Below, piece after piece: positions 57,701 through 64,000 of a stretch of DNA of 64,000 nt. The DNA lies in NCBI RefSeq assembly GCF_000768345.1, contig NZ_AVPS01000004.1:186001-250000 (forward strand), given 5' to 3'. Under the pieces are notes generated by a model that had not been told where the DNA came from, did not search any database, and was given only the letters and a program-made list of their open reading frames with translations. A program made the position numbers and the translations under genes. The stretch comes from Lysobacter concretionis Ko07 = DSM 16239 (GTDB lineage: Bacteria; Pseudomonadota; Gammaproteobacteria; Xanthomonadales; Xanthomonadaceae). Position 1 is the stretch's first letter, and every line of letters begins with the position of its first letter.

Positions 57701-58265
57701 CGTGGACGGCACGCGCTGGGTCCACGAGGTGTTTCCGGGCAAGGCGGAGAAGGATCTGGGCTTCAAGGAGCGGGTGACGTTTTTCCTCGAATGGGCACTG
57801 GCGCGGCTGGACGATCCGGCCGGCAGGTTCGAGGTTCGCGCCTGCGTGGTGGCTGCACCGGAGAAGGGTGGTGGCGCCGGCGTCTGGCAAGGCGGCTTCG
57901 ATGTCTGGAACGACGCGTTCATGCAGGCCGTGCGCAACGGGGACGATGCGTTGCGGCGGCGGATGCTGGCCCAGTTGGAGGATCAGGTGGAAGGGCTGGT
58001 CGACTTCTATCGCGAGTCCCGGACTGCGCCGCTGCGGTATTTCCCCAGGACCTCGTGGTCGGCCGCCGAGTCTGCGCAGAAGGCCCGCGCGTCATGGGTC
58101 GGTGGTTTCAATACCGGCGAGCGCGACTACGCCCCGGGCTACGGTCGCCTGCTGGCCGGCGAGCGCGAGTTCGACGACACCGCCAGCTACGAATCACTGC
58201 TGGAGACGGCCCATCGCCTGCGCGATCTGATCACCCTCGTGGTGCCACAGGAGGTCGCCGTATGA
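54774..58265 (+). CDS. recC: Exodeoxyribonuclease V gamma subunit RecC
   Basis: RecC is the pin and Chi-recognition subunit of the RecBCD recombination nuclease. The 1163-residue protein starts with TTG (MEEIDRGLIVYRASRLEGLLEALAYFIGQHPPSQVLAPQTVIAAHPGMKQWLSTELAR). It has an inactive helicase fold and a nuclease-like C-terminal region. WLQNSRVAWALDGRF and RAIPFRVVAVLGLNDGDFPRAG are typical RecC strings. It is first in a recC-recB-recD operon in which all genes overlap by ATGA. Confidence 0.95.
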   Translation: MEEIDRGLIVYRASRLEGLLEALAYFIGQHPPSQVLAPQTVIAAHPGMKQWLSTELARRRCEGGISGIAANLDIVLPSAWLDRLAMEVQGESAVALAPYQRGGLRWRIHEILPTLDDAQVHRYLEGSDQARRRFQLADRLARIYTQYIVYRPDWLDAWAVGKRLPELAGGDSRGHDLLASLWKKLRQQVGHPHRGELLKQVRASLLGGQPIVDEAEPLHVFGISHLAPSELGVLASVAQRRPVVLYVPDPCREYWLDQRGDRETLRQQVEADPYGQATESLFLQQRHPLLGAWGRMGQHFLLALDGLEVGVDIRHWGDKSEEAPDGNRLPRLQESIRRFAPELLAPVGGHASQRDDASLRVHACHTRLRELEVLRDALLKARVDNPDLLPRDIVVMAPDIQAYVSLLPAVFGAAGEHQGPLPYHIADVAVARSHSLLEAFRRLLDLPQSRITAPEVVDLLGVPEIARRFELADADIAVLVGWLQNSRVAWALDGRFRSDLGVPAIDEHTFAWGMDRMMAGYLMGAVTDAGANAVTLPDGSTLAPLAGVHGPQAALLGALDGLLVQLAHLHAAGRKTRRASEWATWLEQVFDALFRIDTRDASAREAEAQVRRFIRAIASEPKQGDPASSLDPELEFSVVREVLLERLAATPERQRFLMGGVTICGMVPQRAIPFRVVAVLGLNDGDFPRAGSDGGLDLMTTHRRLGDRDVRSDDRYLFLETVMSARDMLHLSYIGEGVRDGKPRNPAAPLVELLDALANAAATQSGDADIGRPWHIKHPLQPFDARYFDGSDRALFSFSHSHAAMDAGDHAALSGWSFVDGTAVDAADETSSSIALRQVFAYFRDPARHLLADGLRLRLDALSEDRLRDRERLEAKFEGLDQIAKRVFNAAVSVPEKAVPEDVPEWMRLTGMVPPGTVGDEAWSTTRKEVAALLATIDGHALFDPALPEATPLLIDRPLRGTDGARLQGELRKVYDVDGTRWVHEVFPGKAEKDLGFKERVTFFLEWALARLDDPAGRFEVRACVVAAPEKGGGAGVWQGGFDVWNDAFMQAVRNGDDALRRRMLAQLEDQVEGLVDFYRESRTAPLRYFPRTSWSAAESAQKARASWVGGFNTGERDYAPGYGRLLAGEREFDDTASYESLLETAHRLRDLITLVVPQEVAV

Positions 58266-61200
58266 GCGCCGTCGTATCAATGGAACACCCCACCCAACAC
58301 CCGACCCAGCACCAGACCCAACACCCGACGGAACAGCTGCAGCCGGACAGCTGGCGCAACCTGCCATTGGAGGCCGGCGGCCGCAGCCTGATCGAGGCCA
58401 GCGCCGGCACCGGCAAGACCTGGACGATCTCGGTGCTGTACCTGCGTCTGCTGCTGGAGCAGGGCTTGTCGCCGAAACAGATCGTGGTGACGACGTTCAC
58501 CGACTCGGCGGCGGGGGAGTTGCGCGAGCGCATCCGTGCCCGTCTGATCGAGGCCGAGCGGTACGGCCGCAGCCTGCTGGACAACGGCCTGCAAGCGGAC
58601 GACAGCGACCCGGTGGATCGGCAATGGCTGTACGGGCACTGGACCGGCACGGCCGATGGCGCCGCGGCCCGGGAACGCATCCAGCACGACATCCAGCGCC
58701 TGCGCCTGGCCCAGGCCGAGCTCGACCTCGCGCCCATCGGTACTCTGCACGGCTTGTGCCGGAAGATCCTCGTCGACTACCCGTTCGAGAGCGGCAGCGC
58801 CTTTGGCCTGGGCGAGCTGGTGTCGTCGGAAAGCATGCTGCAGACGCTCGCCGAGGACGTGTGGCGGCAGCAGACCCAGGCGCCGGATTCGGGCCTGCCG
58901 GTGCTGGATGTCGATTCGATCGGCAAGCTGAAACAGTACCTCAAGGCGTATTCGGCCCCGGGCGTGTCGGTGCGGCTGCGGGCGTTGACGGAGGCGCCGG
59001 AGGTTGTTCTGTCGTCGGACTGGGTCGATCCGATCCGGCAACTGGTGGGCAGGAAGATATTCCAGCCAAGAAAAACAGCGCTCAAAAACGCGCTGACCCA
59101 CCTGGCCGATTTCCTCGAATCGCAGCCGCGTGACCCAGACCTGATACCGAAGACGCTGGCCAACCTCACGCCCGAGCCGGTATCGGATCAGATCGCCGAC
59201 GACCATCTCGATGATCCCGACATCCAGAAGGTCCTCGCCTTCGCAGCAGACGCTGCCGAGGCACTGAAGCCGCTGGCGATCCATCAGAAAGACCAGGCGC
59301 AATGGCCGAATCACGAAGCCAGATTCGCCGCCTGGCAGCACTGGGTCGAGCAGATCAAGACCTGGCGTCACCACCGCCTGACCGCCAGCGGCCAGGTCAC
59401 CTTCGACGAGTTGATCGAACGGGTCGCCCGCGCCTTGCCCGCTGGCGGAAGTGTCCTGGCCGAGCGCCTGTTCGCGGCCTGGCCGGTGGCGCTGGTCGAC
59501 GAGTTCCAGGACACCGATGCCCTGCAGTACGGCATCCTCGACCGGATCTACCGCGCGTCCGACGGTGGCCAGCGCGGCCGGCTGGTGATGATCGGCGATC
59601 CGAAGCAGGCGATCTACCGCTTCCGTGGCGGCGACATCCACGCCTACCTCAAGGCCCGCCGCGATGCCGGCAGCCACCTGAGCCTGGACACCAACTACCG
59701 CTCCTCGCGCGAGATGGTGGCCGCCTGCAATGCGTTCTACGACCTGGCCGGCGCCCAGCTGAGCACCGATGACAGCCATGAGATCCGCTACGAGCCGGTC
59801 AACGCCAGTGCCCGTTGCGACGACGCGCCGTACGAAGTGGACGGGCGGCTCTGCACCCGACCCCTGCAGCTGCATTACTGGCCCGATTGCCCGGACGACG
59901 CCGACAGTCGTCGCAGCGCCGCGCTGGAAGGTTGCGCCAACCAGATCGTCGAACTGCTGACGCCGGGCCGGCACTCTATCGGGGGCAACCCGCTGGTGCC
60001 GGGTGATATCGCCGTGCTGCTGCCGGCCAACGGCGACATCACCCGTTTACGGCGGCTGTTGAGCGCGCGCAACGTGCCTTGCGTGTCCTCGGTCCGCAGC
60101 AGCGTGTTCGAGTCCGACTGGGCGCGCGAACTGCAGATCGTGCTGTACGCCGCCCAACACCCGCGCGATGAAGGCGCGGTGCAGGCGGCCCTGGCGACGC
60201 GGCTGGGCGGCAAGACCTACGCGGACCTGCTGGCACTTCGTGACCGCCCCGAGCACTGGCAGGCGCTGTCCGACGACTACGCAGCGCTGGGTGACATCTG
60301 GCGCACCCGCGGCGTCCTGGCGCTGGTGCAGGAGGTGACGCGGCAGGCCACGCCGCGTCTGTTTGCTTCCGGCGACAGCGAGCGCTCCCTGACCGACCTG
60401 CGCCATCTGGGTGAATTGCTGCAGACCGCCAGCGAGAGGTTTGCCGGCCCGGAGCAACTGCTGGGCTGGCTGGCCGAAGAGCGCGCCCGCCGCAAGGCCG
60501 ATGACGGCGACGCCGCGGACGAGATGCAGCTGCGCATCGAATCCGACGCCGCCCGCGTGCGGCTGATGACCGTGCACGCGAGCAAGGGACTGGAGTTCCC
60601 GGTGGTGATGCTGCCGCTGATGTGGGCGAACACCCAGAACACGAATGACACGATCGAGATCCTGCACGACGCGCAAAGCGGCGAGCGCCTGCCGGGCTGT
60701 GGTGACGCCGACCGGGCGCGCTACCGCCAGGAGGGCCAGGACGAGCGCTTCCGCCTGCTGTACGTCGCCATGACGCGCGCCCGGTATGCCTGCCACATCT
60801 ATGTATTGCCGCCCGGCCGTGCGAAGGACAAGAAGGGCGGGGCGGCCAATACGGACCCGCACCGCGCACCACTGGACGCGATGATCGAGCGCCTGTTGCC
60901 GGGCTTCGACGAAGCCGCGCCGCCGTCGTCCCTGCATGGACATATCGCCTGGAACCGCAACGACTGGCTGTGGCCCGAGCGCGTGTACCAGCCGCCGCTG
61001 CAAGCCGGGCCGGTCATCCGCCAGGCCCTGCCCGAACCCCGCAACACCCCGTTCGAGTTCAAGTGGAGTTTCACCAGCCTGACCCGGTCGCGGTTCGCGC
61101 ACGGTACGACCGAGGACGGCCCGGCCAGCGATGAAGCAGGCGGTGCCGAAGAAGCGGACCTGGCGGGCGCGTTCACGGAGGTTCCCCGCGAGTCAGCGAC

Positions 61201-62005
61201 AAACCTGGAAACCGATGAAACCCCCCACCGCGAACTGCTCGAACTCGCCCCGGTCGGCGGGGCCGACTTCGGCAACGCGCTGCACGCGATGTTCGAGTTC
61301 CGCCAGGTCGGCCAGCCGATGTCGGCGCAGCACGAACTGATCCGCCACCACCTGCTCGACAGCGGCGTGCGGCTGGGCGACATCGACGTGGAGCTGCTGG
61401 TCAAGCGGCTGGCGCGCCGCATCCAGACCACGCTGGACACGCCGATGGAGCTGGCGGACGGCCACACCGTCCGGCTGGGTGAGCTGCCCAAAGAACACCT
61501 GCGCGCGGAAATGGGTTTCGACTACGCGCTGGACGGCGTGGCAGTGCAGCGCCTGCGTGAGGCCTGCGCCGATGCCGGCGAGCCCGACCTGATACCCCGA
61601 AGCCCGCGTCATCACTTGCGCGGGATCATGAACGGGAAAATCGACCTCGTGTTCCAGCACGACCGGCGCTTCTACGTGCTCGACTACAAGGGCAACCAGT
61701 TGGGCAAGGACGGCCTGCTGTCGATGTACGCGCCCGCGCAACTGCGGCAGGCGATGGACGCCAGCCATTACCGCTTCCAGGCACTGCTGTACGTGGTCGC
61801 GGTCGATCGCTACCTGCGCCAGCGCATCGGCCCGGCCTACGACCGCAGCACACAGCTGGGCGAGGCGATCTACCTGTTCGTGCGGGCGGTCGGCGTGGCC
61901 CCGACCCAGGTGCCCGGCGCCGGGATCTGGGCGCACCGTTTCAGCGACGAGCTGATCGACGCGGTCGATGCCGTCCTCGCCAACCGCATACAGGAGGCCG
62001 CATGA
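58262..62005 (+). CDS. recB: Exodeoxyribonuclease V beta subunit RecB
   Basis: RecB is the 3'-5' helicase and nuclease of RecBCD. The 1247-residue protein has Walker A EASAGTGKTWTIS (about 44-56), helicase motifs PVALVDEFQDTDALQYGI, MIGDPKQAIYRFRGGDI and MTVHASKGLEFPVVML, and the nuclease domain with HAMFEFRQ and MNGKIDLVFQHDRRFYVLDYKGN. The N-terminus has an unusual His/Thr/Gln-rich repeat (HPTQHPTQHQTQHPTEQ, residues 9-25) not conserved in RecB. The start overlaps the recC stop (ATGA). Confidence 0.95.
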   Translation: MSAVVSMEHPTQHPTQHQTQHPTEQLQPDSWRNLPLEAGGRSLIEASAGTGKTWTISVLYLRLLLEQGLSPKQIVVTTFTDSAAGELRERIRARLIEAERYGRSLLDNGLQADDSDPVDRQWLYGHWTGTADGAAARERIQHDIQRLRLAQAELDLAPIGTLHGLCRKILVDYPFESGSAFGLGELVSSESMLQTLAEDVWRQQTQAPDSGLPVLDVDSIGKLKQYLKAYSAPGVSVRLRALTEAPEVVLSSDWVDPIRQLVGRKIFQPRKTALKNALTHLADFLESQPRDPDLIPKTLANLTPEPVSDQIADDHLDDPDIQKVLAFAADAAEALKPLAIHQKDQAQWPNHEARFAAWQHWVEQIKTWRHHRLTASGQVTFDELIERVARALPAGGSVLAERLFAAWPVALVDEFQDTDALQYGILDRIYRASDGGQRGRLVMIGDPKQAIYRFRGGDIHAYLKARRDAGSHLSLDTNYRSSREMVAACNAFYDLAGAQLSTDDSHEIRYEPVNASARCDDAPYEVDGRLCTRPLQLHYWPDCPDDADSRRSAALEGCANQIVELLTPGRHSIGGNPLVPGDIAVLLPANGDITRLRRLLSARNVPCVSSVRSSVFESDWARELQIVLYAAQHPRDEGAVQAALATRLGGKTYADLLALRDRPEHWQALSDDYAALGDIWRTRGVLALVQEVTRQATPRLFASGDSERSLTDLRHLGELLQTASERFAGPEQLLGWLAEERARRKADDGDAADEMQLRIESDAARVRLMTVHASKGLEFPVVMLPLMWANTQNTNDTIEILHDAQSGERLPGCGDADRARYRQEGQDERFRLLYVAMTRARYACHIYVLPPGRAKDKKGGAANTDPHRAPLDAMIERLLPGFDEAAPPSSLHGHIAWNRNDWLWPERVYQPPLQAGPVIRQALPEPRNTPFEFKWSFTSLTRSRFAHGTTEDGPASDEAGGAEEADLAGAFTEVPRESATNLETDETPHRELLELAPVGGADFGNALHAMFEFRQVGQPMSAQHELIRHHLLDSGVRLGDIDVELLVKRLARRIQTTLDTPMELADGHTVRLGELPKEHLRAEMGFDYALDGVAVQRLREACADAGEPDLIPRSPRHHLRGIMNGKIDLVFQHDRRFYVLDYKGNQLGKDGLLSMYAPAQLRQAMDASHYRFQALLYVVAVDRYLRQRIGPAYDRSTQLGEAIYLFVRAVGVAPTQVPGAGIWAHRFSDELIDAVDAVLANRIQEAA

Positions 62006-63885
62006 GCTACGGTTTTGACGCGCTGCCAGCCGGGTCGTTTGCCGAAGCCTGGCGCCCGCTGGAACGCGCCTTGTACCGCTGGGTGATCGGCCATCAAGGC
62101 TCGACGCTGCTGGCCAGGGTGGCCGCCTGGGCGAGCCTGGCCGACGGCCGCGGCGACACCGCCCTGTGGCTGTCCGGCGGTGTCGAAAGCGGCAGCGAAA
62201 TGCCGGCGTTGAACGAGGCCGAGATTGCCGCGCTGGCCGCCGAACCGATGGTCGGCAGCCCGGACACCGATGCCGCGACCCCGGTTCCGTTCGTGCTGGA
62301 TGCCGACGGTCGGTTCTACCTGTGGCGCAATTACCGGCACGAAGTCGCGGTGGCCGATGCGGTCATGCGACGGCGTGATCAGGCCGATGCCGTCACCGTC
62401 GCCGAAGACGATATCGACACCTTGTTCCACGGCATCGACGACAACACGGTCGCGCAGCAACGGCTCGCGGTCCGCCGCGTCGCCGGGCGCAAGTTGTTCG
62501 TGCTGACCGGCGGGCCGGGCACCGGCAAGACCACCACCGTGCTGCGCATGTTGCTGATGCTGCAACGTCCGTCGTCCCGGCCGCTGACGATCCAGGTGGC
62601 CGCGCCGACCGGCAAGGCCGCCCAGCGGCTGGTGCAGTCCCTGCGCGAGGGCAAGCAGAAGCTGCGTCGGCACGCCGACAAACCCCTGCCTGCGGACTGG
62701 CTCCCGCTGCTGGAAAACGTGCCCGACCATGAAGCGCTCACCCTGCATCGCCTGCTCGGGTACCGGCCGTACGACAACGTATTCGCGCGCGATGCGAAGG
62801 ATCCGATTCCCGCCGATATCGTGGTCGTCGACGAGGCCTCCATGGTCGACCTGGCCATGCTGCGCGGCCTGCTCGACGCCGTCCGACCCGATGCCACCCT
62901 GATCCTGGTCGGCGATGCCGACCAGCTGACCTCGGTCGCGGCCGGTTCGGTGCTGATGGACCTGGTCACCGCCATGGATCCTGCTGCCGGGGAAGGTGGT
63001 GATGAGGAGCGTGCCGGCGACGCAACGGACACCGACGATCTGGTGAAGCTGCGTCACAGCTTCCGCGCCGAGCAGTATCTGGTGGACATCAACCAGGCCA
63101 TCAACGCCGGGGATGCCGGAGCGCTGCAGCTGGCGATGGCCGCCGCCGCGGAACATGCAAGGCACATCGCCATCGACACCCCGCAGGAACTCGGCCGGCA
63201 GGTCGAGCGCTGGTCGAAGCGGATCGCAAAGACCGACGAGCTGCGCGCCTCCAGCGACGGTGTCACCGACGCCAGCGGCAAGGGTCCGGTGGAGGCCGCC
63301 CTGGACGCGCTCGCCCGGCGCCAGTTGCTGTGCGCCATGCGCGAAGGCCCGTACGGCGCGACGGCGGTCAACCAGGCCATCGAACACCGCCTGCGCAAGG
63401 AGTGGGACGAAGAGCCCGGCCGCGAGTGGTACCCCGGCCGCGCCGTGATCATCGTCCGCAACGACTACACCGCCGGCCTGTTCAACGGCGACGTCGGCAT
63501 CTGCCTGGCCGACGCGGACGGACACCTGCGGGTCTGGTTTGAAGGCAGCCCCGAATCCGTCGCCGGCGATGACGCGCAGCCGGCCCGACGCTTCCGCAGC
63601 TTCGCTCCCAATGCACTGCCGCCGCACGAGAGTGCTTTCGCGATCACCATCCACAAGAGCCAGGGCTCCGAATACGCCCACGTCGCCGTGCTGCTGCCAC
63701 CCGACGCCGAAAGCCGGATCCTGTCGCGCCAACTGCTCTACACCGGCGTGTCCCGCGCAAAGAGGTCGGTCGAGCTGTGGGCGGGCGATGCCGCACTGGC
63801 CACGGCGGTCACACACAGCGTCCAGCGGCAGGGTGGGGTGGCGGCGAAGCTGGCGCAGCGTAACGACGGGGGGAGGTCGCCGTGA
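62002..63885 (+). CDS. recD: Exodeoxyribonuclease V alpha subunit RecD
   Basis: RecD is the 5'-3' helicase of RecBCD. The 627 residues include Walker A VLTGGPGTGKTTTVLRM (about 166-182), Walker B DIVVVDEASMVDLAML, LILVGDADQLTSV and the C-terminal AITIHKSQGSEYAHVAVLLP and LLYTGVSRAKRSVELW motifs. It overlaps recB upstream and the sirtuin gene downstream by four bases. Confidence 0.95.
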   Translation: MSYGFDALPAGSFAEAWRPLERALYRWVIGHQGSTLLARVAAWASLADGRGDTALWLSGGVESGSEMPALNEAEIAALAAEPMVGSPDTDAATPVPFVLDADGRFYLWRNYRHEVAVADAVMRRRDQADAVTVAEDDIDTLFHGIDDNTVAQQRLAVRRVAGRKLFVLTGGPGTGKTTTVLRMLLMLQRPSSRPLTIQVAAPTGKAAQRLVQSLREGKQKLRRHADKPLPADWLPLLENVPDHEALTLHRLLGYRPYDNVFARDAKDPIPADIVVVDEASMVDLAMLRGLLDAVRPDATLILVGDADQLTSVAAGSVLMDLVTAMDPAAGEGGDEERAGDATDTDDLVKLRHSFRAEQYLVDINQAINAGDAGALQLAMAAAAEHARHIAIDTPQELGRQVERWSKRIAKTDELRASSDGVTDASGKGPVEAALDALARRQLLCAMREGPYGATAVNQAIEHRLRKEWDEEPGREWYPGRAVIIVRNDYTAGLFNGDVGICLADADGHLRVWFEGSPESVAGDDAQPARRFRSFAPNALPPHESAFAITIHKSQGSEYAHVAVLLPPDAESRILSRQLLYTGVSRAKRSVELWAGDAALATAVTHSVQRQGGVAAKLAQRNDGGRSP

Positions 63886-64000
63886 CGGATTTTTCGGCCG
63901 CCGTGGAACTGCTGCGATCCAGCCAGCGCCCGGCCGCATTCACCCGCGCGGGCATGTCCGCCGAAAGCGGGATCGCCACGTTTCGTGGCGGCAGCGACAG
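63882..64000 (+). CDS. Sir2-family NAD-dependent deacylase, 5' part
   Basis: A GTG at 63882 overlaps the recD stop. The 39 codons in the window (TDFSAAVELLRSSQRPAAFTRAGMSAESGIATFRGGSD) contain the sirtuin N-terminal motif, with R in place of the first G of the usual GAGMS (FTRAGMSAESGI). The rest of the gene is outside the window. It is a chromosomal CobB-like protein and distinct from the SIR2 defence protein of the ICE. Confidence 0.85.
   Translation, partial: MTDFSAAVELLRSSQRPAAFTRAGMSAESGIATFRGGSD

Overview
The window is high-GC DNA with the gene content of a gammaproteobacterium of the Xanthomonadaceae type (Lysobacter, Luteimonas or Stenotrophomonas-like; inferred from pgsA followed by a Gly-Cys-Leu tRNA cluster, a FMN-binding glutamate synthase-like protein and a recC-recB-recD operon). 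Two integrated elements interrupt the chromosome, each inserted at a tRNA gene.

Chromosomal left flank (1-966): pgsA, tRNA-Gly(GCC), tRNA-Cys(GCA) and the 5' half of a tRNA-Leu(UAA). Element 1 (about 967-42002, 41 kb) is an integrative conjugative element with the Tn4371-type gene order. It has split the host tRNA-Leu(UAA) inside the anticodon loop; the 5' half lies at 935-975 and the 3' half at 41994-42048. The element carries its own complete tRNA-Leu(UAA) at 1138-1455, and that copy contains a group I intron between anticodon bases 34 and 35. The intron cuts the same 9-base core (CTTAAAATC) used for integration. This is the most striking observation in the window.

Read from its integrase (right end, minus strand) the ICE holds: a tyrosine recombinase, a HigBA-like toxin-antitoxin pair, a plus-strand SIR2-HerA defence pair, radC, two DUF2958 paralogues, DUF932, a large ParB-like protein, DUF736, a Xre regulator, DUF2285, a small HTH protein, a RepA initiator with iterons, ParA and a ParG-like partner, DUF2840, the TraF peptidase and a MOB-type relaxase. 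Then comes a cargo block, a tripartite MFP-MFS-outer membrane efflux pump with TetR, MarR and LysR regulators, followed by traG and the trbBCDEJ-K-LFGI mating-pair operon ending in DUF2274. Most backbone genes overlap by ATGA and form long operons.

Chromosomal middle (42049-45801): a lytic transglycosylase, a glutamate synthase-like flavoprotein and arsC. Element 2 (45802-54530, 8.7 kb) is inserted at the 3' part of tRNA-Val(CAC). It looks like a phage satellite: integrase, small regulators, an HEAGH peptidase-like protein, a fused primase-helicase, zinc/HPD protein, an HK97-type major capsid protein and a cold-shock protein, but no portal, terminase, protease or tail gene. Twin hairpins with the same 10-base loop precede the capsid gene.

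Chromosomal right flank (54531-64000): tRNA-Val, then recC, recB, recD in an ATGA-coupled operon, and the start of a sirtuin deacylase gene cut by the window end.
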